Shown piece by piece: positions 26,852 to 34,514 of a stretch of 64,000 bases of DNA (position 1 is its first letter; each line of letters begins with the position of its first letter). The stretch is from Candidatus Aalborgicola defluviihabitans. GTDB lineage: Bacteria; Pseudomonadota; Gammaproteobacteria; Burkholderiales; Burkholderiaceae_C. The stretch lies in contig JADIXX010000001.1 of NCBI GenBank assembly GCA_016705575.1, positions 310,001 to 374,000 on the forward strand. Reading direction: 5' to 3'. The position numbers and the translations under genes were made by a program. The notes under the pieces were generated by a model. It was not told the origin of the DNA and ran no database searches. It was given only the letters and a program-made list of their open reading frames with translations.

Positions 26852-28000
26852 TTAACCTCGGTAGTAACGGGTTGGCACAAAAGGCATGGCGCTCACCACC
26901 ATGGGCACCGGCTTGCCGCGCACTATGGCCACCACCTGGGTGCCCAGGGCACTAAAGGCGGCATCCACATAGCCCATGGCCACCGGCTTGTCGATGGTGG
27001 GGCCGAGCAGGCCGCTGGTGACTTCACCAATTTTGTTACCCTTGCCGTCTTGCAGCTCGGTGTGGTCGCGCACCGGGATGCGTTCTTGCGCAATTAGTCC
27101 AACACGTTTTCGGGCTCCAGCCCTCGTAGAATCTGCAAGTAGCGCTAGTATTTTTGTAGCACCCGGGAAACCGCCTTCGCGCGCTCCACCGGCACGGCGC
27201 ACCTTTTGCATAGCCCACAGCAGGTTGGCTTCCACCGGGTTGGTAGTCGTGTCGATGTCATTGCCGTACAGGCACAGACCCGCTTCCAGGCGCAGGGAAT
27301 TGCGGGCTCCCAGGCCAATGGGTTTGACTTCGGGTTGGGCCAGCAGAGCGCGTGCCAGTGCATCGGCCTGGGATGCTTGCACGGAGATCTCGAAACCGTC
27401 TTCTCCGGTGTAGCCACTTCGGGTCAGGAACACGTCGATCTTTTGGGTGCCAGTGTTGACCGTGAAGTTGCCACCGGTCATGAATACCAGCTTTTCCACA
27501 CCGGGTGCCAAGCGCGACAGGGCCGTGACGGCCTGTGGCCCTTGCAGTGCCAGCAGCGCCATTTCAGGCATGGGGATGACCTGGCAGCGTGTGCCGATCT
27601 TGGCCTGGATGTGGGCTATGTCGCCCACCTTGCAAGCGCCGTTCACAATCACAAAAATCTCGTTGTTCCCCATGTTGAAGAACATCAGATCGTCGATGAT
27701 GCCGCCGTCTTCGTTGAGTAGCAGGCCGTAGCGCTGCTTGCCAACTGCCAAGTCGATCACGTCCACCGGAATCAGGGTCTCAAAAGCAGCGGCGGCATCG
27801 GGCCCTACCAGGCGCAACTGACCCATGTGGGAGACGTCAAACAGGCCAGCGGCGGTACGGGTGTGGTGGTGTTCGGCCATCAGGCCGGCGGGGTACTGCA
27901 CCGGCATGGAATAGCCGGCAAAGGGCACCATGCGGGCGCCGAGTTCGATGTGCAGGGCGTTGAGCGGAGTCGTCAACAGGGTGTCGGAGGGTGCGGACAT
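26852..28000 (-). CDS. gcvT: Glycine cleavage system T protein (aminomethyltransferase)
   Basis: A 382-residue THF-dependent aminomethyltransferase that releases ammonia and forms 5,10-methylene-THF from aminomethyl-GcvH. Motifs are LGARMVPFAGYSMPVQY, the folate-site region DLMFFNMGNNEIFVIVN, and GYTGEDGFEI. The ATG at 28000 was chosen because AAGGAAT lies just upstream; longer frames would run into the riboswitch. It is the first gene after the second tandem glycine riboswitch. A repeat copy lies in the C-terminal part (27115-27162). Confidence 0.96.
   Translation of the reverse strand: MSAPSDTLLTTPLNALHIELGARMVPFAGYSMPVQYPAGLMAEHHHTRTAAGLFDVSHMGQLRLVGPDAAAAFETLIPVDVIDLAVGKQRYGLLLNEDGGIIDDLMFFNMGNNEIFVIVNGACKVGDIAHIQAKIGTRCQVIPMPEMALLALQGPQAVTALSRLAPGVEKLVFMTGGNFTVNTGTQKIDVFLTRSGYTGEDGFEISVQASQADALARALLAQPEVKPIGLGARNSLRLEAGLCLYGNDIDTTTNPVEANLLWAMQKVRRAGGAREGGFPGATKILALLADSTRAGARKRVGLIAQERIPVRDHTELQDGKGNKIGEVTSGLLGPTIDKPVAMGYVDAAFSALGTQVVAIVRGKPVPMVVSAMPFVPTRYYRG
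27115..27162 (+). repeat. Interspersed AGCCCTCG repeat, copy E (within gcvT)
   Basis: CCAGCCCTCGTAGAATCTGC followed by AGCGCTAGTATTTTTGTAGCA. It runs antisense to gcvT and is read as ...KILALLADSTRAGARKRVG.... The conserved GGFPGA and RKRVGL flanks remain in frame. Confidence 0.65.
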
Positions 28001-28059
28001 GGGATTCCTTGGGGGCAATTGGGTATCCACGGCACTAACACATGGTTCATGCCGTGGGC

Positions 28060-28296
28060 TGCCCCCGCTGTCCGCTTTACCTGAGAGATTCGCCGGGCCT
28101 GACGCACACGTTGTGTGCCGACTGCGGTTTGCTCCTTCGGTGGGCTGCATCGTGTGCAGCCTCTCTCCAGTGGGGATCGTGGTGCGGCATCGCTGCCGTA
28201 CCACGTTTGTCAGTCCTTTTGCCTGAGCGTTCAGACTGCTGCAATCAGCGGTCCTGCGCCTTCGGCGGCCTCTTTGGAGGGGCTCTCTCCTGACCG
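28060..28296 (-). ncRNA. Tandem glycine riboswitch (leader of gcvTHP)
   Basis: The minus strand carries two glycine aptamers. Aptamer I (about 28296-28206) has GTCAGGAGAGAGCC, CGCCGAAGGCGCAGG, ACGCTCAGGCAAAAGGACTGAC. Aptamer II (about 28177-28062) has CTGGAGAGAGG, CACCGAAGGAGCAAACCGC, GCGAATCTCTCAGG, AAAGCGGACAG. The gcvT start is about 60 bases beyond. This is the expected location of the element and should raise gcv expression when glycine is high. Confidence 0.95.
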
Positions 28297-28320
28297 GCTG
28301 ATTCTAAGCCATACGCCGGT

Positions 28321-28542
28321 TCAAGCGGGCGTGCCGGCCTTCTTCAAAATGACGTAAAGCTGGTCTTTCAGGAGGAGCTTTTCTTTCTTCATGGTCTCAA
28401 TCTCTTCTGGGGTTCCTGTCTCTATGTGGGATTCCATGTTCTTGACCTTCTGGTCCAGTGCATTGTGTTGATCAAACAGCCGGCTGAAATGGTGGTCGCT
28501 GGTCTTGAGCTGGGTAATCAGATCACGGTATTCAGGAAACAT
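28321..28542 (-). CDS. DUF465 (YdcH-like) small coiled-coil protein
   Basis: A 73-residue, highly charged helical protein (MFPEYRDLITQLKTSDHHFSRLFDQHNALDQKV... MKKEKLLLKDQLYVILKK). It matches the DUF465/YdcH family of short helical-hairpin proteins widespread in proteobacteria. Function unknown. It lies downstream of the ETF-QO gene on the same strand, 39 bases away, and just before the gcv riboswitch. Confidence 0.9.
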   Translation of the reverse strand: MFPEYRDLITQLKTSDHHFSRLFDQHNALDQKVKNMESHIETGTPEEIETMKKEKLLLKDQLYVILKKAGTPA

Positions 28543-28581
28543 TAAAAGTCCTCTCAGGTTGGTAAAACTTGCCGTAATGGC

Positions 28582-30273
28582 TTACATGCCTACGTAGTTC
28601 GGGCCGCCACCGCCTTCGGGCGTGATCCAGTTGATGTTCTGGGTCGGGTCCTTGATATCGCAGGTCTTGCAGTGCACGCAGTTTTGCGCGTTGATCTGCA
28701 ATCGTTCGGTATTGTCGGCGCTTTTTACAAACTCATACACACCGGCGGGGCAATAGCGGGCTTCTGGCCCCGCATATTTTGCCAGGTTGATGCTAACCGG
28801 AACCGAAGCGTCTTTCAGGATCAGGTGGGCGGGCTGGTTTTCTTCATGGTTCACATTGGCGATGAATATGCTGCTCAATCGGTCAAAAGTCAGCTTGCCA
28901 TCTGGCTTTGGGTAGTCAATTGGTTTGCATTCAGCGGCCGGTTTCAGGTATTCGTAGTCGGCCTTGGTGCGGCGCAGGGTCCAGGGCATGTTGCCGCGCA
29001 GGGCGAACTGTTCGACGCCGTTCATCAGTGTGGCAATGGTCAGGCCCCACTTGAACCAGGCCTTGAAGTTGCGCGATTTGTTGAGTTCTTTGAAAAGCCA
29101 GCTTCGCTCAAACGCCTCGGGGTAGGCGCTGAGTTCGTCGTGTTGGCGGTTGGCGACAATGGCGTCGTAAGCGGCCTCGGCAGCCAGCATACCGGTCTTG
29201 ATGGCCGAGTGGCTGCCTTTGATACGGCTCACGTTTAAGAAACCGGCATCACAGCCCACCAGAGCACCACCTGGGAACACGGTTTTGGGCAGGGATACCA
29301 GGCCACCAGCGGTAATTGCGCGCGCGCCATAGGACAGTCGTTTGGCGGTCACTTCCCCTTTGTCGTTTTCCAGGTAGTAGCGGATGTTGGGATGGGTCTT
29401 CCAGCGCTGGAACTCTTCAAACGGGCTCAGGTAAGGGTTGCTGTAGTTCAGGCCGGTGACAAAACCGAAAAAGACTTTGTTGTCCTCCATGTGGTACATG
29501 AAAGAGCCGCCATAGGTTTGCTCATCCATCGGCCAGCCAGCGGTGTGCATGGCAAAGCCAGGTTGGTGGCGGGAGGGGTCGACCTCCCACAGTTCCTTGA
29601 TGCCAATGCCGTAGGCTTGGGGATCGCAGCCTTCGTCGAGCTTGAATTTGGCGATGAGCTGTTTACCGAGATGGCCACGCGAACCTTCTGCGAATATGGT
29701 GTATTTTCCCAGCAGTTCCATGCCGATCTGGAAGTGGTCGGTGGGTTCACCGTCCTTGCCAATGCCCATATTGCCCGTAGCCACGCCTTTGACCGAACCG
29801 TCCGCGTTGTACAGCACTTCGGCAGCGGCAAAGCCGGGGAAAATTTCCACGCCCAAATTCTCGGCTTGTTGTCCAAGCCATTGGGTCAGAGCGCCCAAGC
29901 TGATGACGTAGTTGCCATGGTTTTGCGAGCACTTGGGCAACAGAAAGTTGGGCATGCGAAAGCTGGACTTCTCACTCAGGAACACCATGGCGTCATCGGT
30001 GACGGGCTGGTTTAATGGGGCTCCCATTTCTTTCCACTTGGGGAAGAGTTCAGTCAGGGCGATCGGGTCCATGATGGCGCCCGACAGAATATGTGCCCCG
30101 GGCTCGGAGCCTTTTTCCAGCACGACCACCGTTACGTCTGTGCCTTTTTCTGCGGCGAGTTGTTTCAGACGAATGGCTGTGGCAAGACCGCCAGGGCCAC
30201 CGCCGACAACGACCACGTCGTATTCCATTGCTTCACGTGGGCCGAACTGGGCAAGAATTTCTTCGTTTGTCAT
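28582..30273 (-). CDS. Electron-transfer flavoprotein:ubiquinone oxidoreductase
   Basis: A 563-residue inner-membrane-associated enzyme that passes electrons from reduced ETF (fed by acyl-CoA dehydrogenases) to ubiquinone. It has N-terminal FAD motif VVVGGGPGGLATAIRL (about 21-36), the ubiquinone-binding central domain, and a C-terminal [4Fe-4S] ferredoxin-like domain with cysteines in RYCPAGVYEF and CVHCKTCDIKDP. It ends GGGGPNYVGM, as usual in the family. The start lies 136 bases from a divergent SDR gene, and the gap holds a palindromic operator. Fits fatty-acid and branched-chain amino-acid oxidation. Confidence 0.96.
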   Translation of the reverse strand: MTNEEILAQFGPREAMEYDVVVVGGGPGGLATAIRLKQLAAEKGTDVTVVVLEKGSEPGAHILSGAIMDPIALTELFPKWKEMGAPLNQPVTDDAMVFLSEKSSFRMPNFLLPKCSQNHGNYVISLGALTQWLGQQAENLGVEIFPGFAAAEVLYNADGSVKGVATGNMGIGKDGEPTDHFQIGMELLGKYTIFAEGSRGHLGKQLIAKFKLDEGCDPQAYGIGIKELWEVDPSRHQPGFAMHTAGWPMDEQTYGGSFMYHMEDNKVFFGFVTGLNYSNPYLSPFEEFQRWKTHPNIRYYLENDKGEVTAKRLSYGARAITAGGLVSLPKTVFPGGALVGCDAGFLNVSRIKGSHSAIKTGMLAAEAAYDAIVANRQHDELSAYPEAFERSWLFKELNKSRNFKAWFKWGLTIATLMNGVEQFALRGNMPWTLRRTKADYEYLKPAAECKPIDYPKPDGKLTFDRLSSIFIANVNHEENQPAHLILKDASVPVSINLAKYAGPEARYCPAGVYEFVKSADNTERLQINAQNCVHCKTCDIKDPTQNINWITPEGGGGPNYVGM

Positions 30274-30368
30274 GGTGGGTCTCGTTCAATAATGGGGCTA
30301 AGTGGATTCTGCCAAGCATTGTCTGTTGCTGGTCTGATGTACCGCAAATTTTACGCCTTGAATGCGGT

Positions 30369-30390
30369 AAATAGCACGATCGTTCTTTTA
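30369..30390. promoter_or_regulatory. Palindromic operator candidate between ETF-QO and SDR genes
   Basis: The centre ACGATCGT (30376-30383) extends with matched AG/CT and AA/TT pairs to give an interrupted palindrome, AAxAGxACGATCGTxCTxTT. This is the shape of a TetR-family operator, such as those controlling fatty-acid degradation genes in betaproteobacteria. It lies 19 bases before the SDR start and about 95 bases upstream of ETF-QO. The regulator is not in the window; assignment is inference. Confidence 0.45.
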
Positions 30391-30408
30391 TTTGTGGGGG
30401 TACTCTAG

Positions 30409-31191
30409 ATGGCTTACACCATTGATCTTTCGGGCCGCGTGGCCTTTATCACCGGCGCATCCAGCGGTTTGGGTGCCCAGTTTGCGCGAACCCTGGCCGG
30501 TGCGGGGGCTGCCGTGGTTCTGGCAAGTCGCCGGGTTGACAGGCTCAAAGACCTGCGGGCGACCATCAATGCCGACGGAGGCGATGCGCATGTAATTGAG
30601 CTGGACGTCAACGACCATGACTCTATCAAATCTGCCGTGGCCCATGCTGAGACAGAAGTTGGTTCCATCGACATTTTGGTGAATAACTCTGGCGTGAGTT
30701 CGAGCCAGCGCATCCAGGACGCAACCCCAGATGACTTTGACTACATGTTTAACACCAACGTCAAGGGTGCGTTTTTTGTAGCGCAAGAGGTGGGCAAGCG
30801 CATGCTGGCGCGGGCCACAGGGGCTGCTCCGGGTACCTTCACCGGCGGCCGCATCATCAATGTCGCGTCCATGGCGGGTTTGCGGGTGTTGCCGCAGATT
30901 GGCGTGTATTGCATGAGCAAAGCGGCAGTCATTCAGATGACCAAGGCCATGGCGTTGGAGTGGGGTCGCTTTGGTATCAACGTCAATGCCATCTGCCCCG
31001 GCTACATCGACACCGAAATCAACCACCGCCACTGGCAGACAGAAGCCGGTCAGAAACTCGTGCATATGCTGCCCCGGCGGCGTGTTGGACAGCCACAGGA
31101 TCTGGATGCGTTGATGGTCATGTTGTGTTCGGACCAGAGCCATTTCATCAACGGAGCGGTTATTTCTGCGGATGACGGCTTTGGCGTGTAG
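30409..31191 (+). CDS. SDR-family oxidoreductase
   Basis: A 260-residue classical short-chain dehydrogenase. The cofactor motif TGASSGLG (about 16-23), NNSG (about 90), catalytic Ser in NVASMAG, and YCMSKAA (Y-x3-K) are intact, followed by the CPGYIDTEIN loop. An RR pair after the second strand (SRRVDRL) suggests NADP(H) preference. It probably acts on a 3-oxo or 3-hydroxyacyl compound, given divergence from ETF-QO and convergence with a 3-hydroxyacyl-CoA dehydrogenase-like SDR. No exact substrate can be given. Confidence 0.88.
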   Translation: MAYTIDLSGRVAFITGASSGLGAQFARTLAGAGAAVVLASRRVDRLKDLRATINADGGDAHVIELDVNDHDSIKSAVAHAETEVGSIDILVNNSGVSSSQRIQDATPDDFDYMFNTNVKGAFFVAQEVGKRMLARATGAAPGTFTGGRIINVASMAGLRVLPQIGVYCMSKAAVIQMTKAMALEWGRFGINVNAICPGYIDTEINHRHWQTEAGQKLVHMLPRRRVGQPQDLDALMVMLCSDQSHFINGAVISADDGFGV

Positions 31192-31281
31192 CATATGTTT
31201 GCCCCACGCTCCTCCAACTTCGTGTGAGTCGCTGCCCCCCAAGGGGGCGCATTTCACCTAGGGGCGGCCCGGCGGTGAAAT

Positions 31282-32040
31282 TTAGCGTGGTGCCAGGCGG
31301 ATAGCACCGTCCAGGCGGATCACTTCGCCATTGAGCATGTCGTTCTCCATGATGTGCAGCGCTAGCTTCGCGTAATCCTGTGGTGTGCCCAGACGGCTGG
31401 GGAAGGGCACGCTGGCGGCCAGCGCATCCTGCACCTCCTGGGGCATGCCAAACAACATGGGCGTGCCGAAGATGCCCGGCGCGATGGTCATGTTGCGGAT
31501 ACCGCTGCGAGCCAAGTCACGGGCAATAGGCAGGGTCATGCCCACCACGCCACCCTTGGATGCGCTGTAGGCGGCCTGGCCAATCTGGCCGTCATATGCG
31601 GCCACCGATGCGGTGGAGATCATCACCCCGCGTTCGCCGGTGGACTCGGGTTCATTCTTGGACATGGCATCAGCGGCCAGGCGAATCATGTTGAAGCTGC
31701 CCACCAGATTCACGGTGATGGTGTTGGTAAATACCGCCAGGCTGTGTGGTCCGTTCTTGCCCACTGTCTTTTCGGCAGGTGCAATGCCTGCGCAATTGAC
31801 CAGGCCCATGAGTTTGCCCATGGAGACCGCTTTGGCAATCACTGCTTGACCGTCTGCCTCTTGGCTCACATCACATTTCACAAAAGCACCACCAATTTCC
31901 ATGGCAACGGCCTCGCCCTTTTCAATCTGCATGTCGGCGACGACGACCTTGCCGCCTTTGCTGGCCAGCATGCGCGCAGTGCCTTCACCCAGACCGGATG
32001 CGCCACCGGTGACGATAAATACCTTGCCTGCGATTTCCAT
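31282..32040 (-). CDS. 3-hydroxyacyl-CoA dehydrogenase-type SDR (HSD17B10-like)
   Basis: A 252-residue SDR resembling type II 3-hydroxyacyl-CoA / 2-methyl-3-hydroxybutyryl-CoA dehydrogenases: TGGASGLGEGTARML (about 10-24), D in VVADMQ (NAD preference), catalytic Ser in ISTASVAA, YSASKGG, and the family tail MLNGEVIRLDGAIRLAPR. Such enzymes oxidise 3-hydroxyacyl-CoAs in isoleucine and fatty-acid breakdown. The palindrome 31 bases upstream of its start supports membership in a branched-chain amino-acid regulon. It is monocistronic and convergent with the other SDR. Confidence 0.88.
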   Translation of the reverse strand: MEIAGKVFIVTGGASGLGEGTARMLASKGGKVVVADMQIEKGEAVAMEIGGAFVKCDVSQEADGQAVIAKAVSMGKLMGLVNCAGIAPAEKTVGKNGPHSLAVFTNTITVNLVGSFNMIRLAADAMSKNEPESTGERGVMISTASVAAYDGQIGQAAYSASKGGVVGMTLPIARDLARSGIRNMTIAPGIFGTPMLFGMPQEVQDALAASVPFPSRLGTPQDYAKLALHIMENDMLNGEVIRLDGAIRLAPR

Positions 32041-32068
32041 GGTGTTTTCCTTGTAGTAGATTGGAGCG

Positions 32069-32092
32069 ATTGACGTTTACGTAAACGTCAAT
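32069..32092. promoter_or_regulatory. 24-base perfect palindrome, LiuR-type operator candidate
   Basis: TGACGTTTACGTAAACGTCA (32071-32090) is a perfect palindrome extended by AT on both sides. Its half-site ACGTTTACGT resembles the operator of LiuR, the MerR-family repressor of branched-chain amino-acid and acyl-CoA catabolism in proteobacteria. It lies just upstream of the hydroxyacyl-CoA dehydrogenase gene, on its promoter side. Confidence 0.6.
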
Positions 32093-32125
32093 TATGACCC
32101 AGTCTCGTCACCTAGGGCGCGCTGC

Positions 32126-32154
32126 TCGGAAGGGCCAGCTTTTACTGCTATACT
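32126..32154 (+). promoter_or_regulatory. Promoter of tRNA-Val
   Basis: An extended -10 element, TGC-TATACT (32146-32154), lies 20 bases before the tRNA. The -35 region is not a good match. Inferred from sequence and position. Confidence 0.5.
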
Positions 32155-32173
32155 TCGGCCTCTCGAATACTGT

Positions 32174-32250
32174 AGGCGCGTAGCTCAGCTGGTTAGAGCA
32201 CCACCTTGACATGGTGGGGGTCGTTGGTTCGAGTCCAATCGCGCCTACCA
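32174..32250 (+). tRNA. tRNA-Val (GAC anticodon)
   Basis: A 77-nt tRNA with encoded CCA. Acceptor AGGCGCG pairs with CGCGCCT; the D-arm has GCTCAGCTGGTTAGAGC, the anticodon arm CCACC-TTGACAT-GGTGG gives anticodon GAC, and the T-arm has GGTTCGAGTCC. Followed by an intrinsic terminator. Confidence 0.97.
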
Positions 32251-32255
32251 AATAT

Positions 32256-32290
32256 GCCTTGGTTTCTTCAATGAAACCAGGGCTTTTTTG
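32256..32290 (+). terminator. Intrinsic terminator after tRNA-Val
   Basis: GCCTTGGTTTC-TTCAAT-GAAACCAGGGC forms a strong stem followed by TTTTTT. Classic Rho-independent shape. Confidence 0.85.
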
Positions 32291-32348
32291 TTTTTGCCAA
32301 CGGGCCGAGGGTATTCCCAGGGCGAAGCGTGTGTGAGCCTCCCTAGAA

Positions 32349-32367
32349 TGTATTGCACTGCAATACA
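32349..32367. promoter_or_regulatory. Palindrome before phaR, candidate autoregulatory site
   Basis: TGTATTGCACTGCAATACA is a perfect 19-base palindrome 31 bases upstream of phaR. PhaR proteins bind TGC/GCA-containing palindromes and repress their own gene and phasins, so this is a likely self-operator. It could instead overlap the phaR promoter without being bound. Confidence 0.55.
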
Positions 32368-32398
32368 CTCGTGCAACTCAGGGAGGCAGTCACTTTTC

Positions 32399-32848
32399 AT
32401 GCAAAATAGATCCACCACAGACCGAAAATCGGCACAAAGGGTTATCAAGAAATACCCCAATCGACGTCTTTACGACACGGACACGTCCAGTTACATCACG
32501 CTGGCCGAAATCAAGCAATTGGTCATGGAGAACGAGCCGTGCATGGTGGTTGATGCCAAGACTGGCGAAGATCTCACGCGGAGCATTCTGATGCAGATCA
32601 TTCTGGAAGAAGAGGCCAATGGCTCCCCAATGTTTACGGCGCCCGTTCTGGCCAACATCATCCGCTTCTATGGCCATGGCATGCAGGGATTGATGGGCGG
32701 GTACCTTGAAAAGAACATGCAGGCCCTGATGGATTTACAAGCCCCGTTGGTGCAGGGAACCATGGGTAACAACCTATTTCAGCAAATGCAGGAGCAGATG
32801 CAGAAGCAGACAGAACAGTTGCTCGGCACTTTTGGGTTGAAGCGCTGA
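32399..32848 (+). CDS. phaR: Polyhydroxyalkanoate synthesis repressor PhaR
   Basis: A 149-residue regulator with the PHB/PHA accumulation DNA-binding domain at the N-terminus (RVIKKYPNRRLYDTDTSSYITL, about 13-34) and the PHB_acc domain after it. PhaR senses PHB granules and represses phasin (phaP) and its own gene until polymer appears. The ATG at 32399 leaves the usual short N-tail before the domain. The C-terminal part (MQEQMQKQTEQLLG) is amphipathic, suited to granule binding. The rest of the pha locus is not in the window. Confidence 0.93.
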   Translation: MQNRSTTDRKSAQRVIKKYPNRRLYDTDTSSYITLAEIKQLVMENEPCMVVDAKTGEDLTRSILMQIILEEEANGSPMFTAPVLANIIRFYGHGMQGLMGGYLEKNMQALMDLQAPLVQGTMGNNLFQQMQEQMQKQTEQLLGTFGLKR

Positions 32849-32900
32849 CACAGCGATGCCTCAGCATATGAGGTGATGCAAAAGCTGGGACAATCAGCGT

Positions 32901-34295
32901 ATGAGCGAAGCATTTTCCCCCCAGCCCCATATACCCACTGTCGGTTTTGTAAGCCTCGGATGCCCCAAGGCGTTAACCGATTCGGAATTGATACTGACCC
33001 AACTGAGCGCCGAAGGCTATCGGACCTCCAAGACCTTTCAGGGCGCCGATCTGGTGATCGTGAACACCTGCGGTTTCATTGACGATGCCATCAAGGAGAG
33101 CCTGGACACCATTGGGGAAGCTTTGGCCGAAAACGGCCGCGTCATTGTCACTGGTTGCTTGGGGGCGAAGACTGCGGACAATGGGGACAACATGGTCCGC
33201 CAGATGCACCCCAAGGTGCTGGCCGTGACCGGGCCGCATGCCACCCAGGAGGTCATGGATGCGGTGCATATCAATTTGCCCAAGCCCCACGACCCATTTC
33301 TGGATCTCGTTCCCAACTCTTTTGGTGTTGCGGGCATCAAGCTCACACCGCGTCACTACGCCTACATGAAGATCAGCGAAGGCTGTAACCACCGTTGCAC
33401 TTTTTGCATCATTCCTTCCATGCGCGGTGATCTGGTGTCGCGCCCCATTGGCGATGTGCTGACGGAAGCGCGTGCGCTGTTTGAGGGTGGAGTGAAGGAG
33501 TTGCTGGTAATTAGCCAGGACACATCAGCCTATGGTGTGGACGTGAAATACCGCACGGGCTTCTGGGATGGCAAGCCGGTTAAAACACGCATGTTGGAAC
33601 TGGTACAGACACTGGGTGAAATTGCCGAACCCTATGGTGCCTGGGTGCGCTTGCACTATGTCTACCCTTACCCTAGTGTGGACGAAATTATTCCACTCAT
33701 GGCAACGGGGCGTGTGCTGCCGTATCTGGACGTCCCCTTGCAGCACAGTCATCCTGACGTTTTGCGGCGTATGAAGCGTCCCGCCAGTGGTGAAAAGAAT
33801 CTGGACCGCTTGCAGAAGTGGCGTCAAGACTGCCCCGAACTCGTTATACGCAGTACCTTTATTGCCGGCTTTCCGGGTGAAACGGAAGAAGAGTTTTCGC
33901 ACTTGCTGGATTTCATCCGCGAAGCGCAAATCGACCGGGCCGGTTGTTTTGCTTACAGCCCAGTCAAAGGTGCTGCAGCCAACGACCTGCCTGGCATGCT
34001 GCCCCAGGAAGTACGCGAAGAGCGCCGTGCGCAGTTCATGGCCGTTGCTGAAGCGGTTTCTGTGGCCAAGTTGCTAAAACGCGTGGGTTCCACCATGCAG
34101 GTATTGGTGGACTCGGCGCCGAATATGGGTAAAAAAGGTGCAGTGGGTAGAAGCTACGCTGATGCGCCAGAAATTGATGGTGTGGTGCGCTTGCTTGCGC
34201 CAGAGAAGATTAGCAAGACGTTGAAAGTTGGTGAGTTCACCAAAGCGCGCATTGTGGCGGCGCAAGGGCATGACCTGGTTGGTATACCCATTTAA
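32901..34295 (+). CDS. rimO: Ribosomal protein S12 methylthiotransferase
   Basis: A 464-residue radical-SAM methylthiotransferase that adds a methylthio group to Asp88 of S12. The UPF0004 domain has VGFVSLGCPKALTDSE with the first cluster cysteine. The radical-SAM motif is C-NHR-C-TF-C (about 158-165), and a TRAM domain ends the protein (MQVLVDSAP...). All six cluster cysteines appear present. It starts 52 bases after phaR and ends at a bidirectional terminator. Confidence 0.96.
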   Translation: MSEAFSPQPHIPTVGFVSLGCPKALTDSELILTQLSAEGYRTSKTFQGADLVIVNTCGFIDDAIKESLDTIGEALAENGRVIVTGCLGAKTADNGDNMVRQMHPKVLAVTGPHATQEVMDAVHINLPKPHDPFLDLVPNSFGVAGIKLTPRHYAYMKISEGCNHRCTFCIIPSMRGDLVSRPIGDVLTEARALFEGGVKELLVISQDTSAYGVDVKYRTGFWDGKPVKTRMLELVQTLGEIAEPYGAWVRLHYVYPYPSVDEIIPLMATGRVLPYLDVPLQHSHPDVLRRMKRPASGEKNLDRLQKWRQDCPELVIRSTFIAGFPGETEEEFSHLLDFIREAQIDRAGCFAYSPVKGAAANDLPGMLPQEVREERRAQFMAVAEAVSVAKLLKRVGSTMQVLVDSAPNMGKKGAVGRSYADAPEIDGVVRLLAPEKISKTLKVGEFTKARIVAAQGHDLVGIPI

Positions 34296-34325
34296 AGGCG
34301 TACTTGGACTACGATTCTTCAGGAC

Positions 34326-34356
34326 AAAAAAAAGCCACTGAAATTCAGCGGCTTTT
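34326..34356. terminator. Bidirectional intrinsic terminator between rimO and tRNA-Leu
   Basis: A stem AGCC-x-CTGA / TCAG-x-GGCT has a run of eight A on the left and four T on the right. It can end rimO on the plus strand and tRNA-Leu on the minus strand. Confidence 0.8.
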
Positions 34357-34377
34357 CATTAACTACATTACTATAGT

Positions 34378-34462
<85 letters not shown>

Positions 34463-34479
34463 ATTTCAGGAAAGTGAGA

Positions 34480-34488
34480 AGTATATCA
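34480..34488 (-). promoter_or_regulatory. Extended -10 element of the tRNA-Leu promoter
   Basis: On the minus strand TGA-TATACT lies 18 bases before the tRNA-Leu 5' end, an extended -10 element. It occupies the DNA just upstream of the first RNase R codons, so the rnr start must lie downstream of or within it. Confidence 0.5.
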
Positions 34489-34514
34489 AAAATATTAGCC
34501 AAAACAGCGGACTT

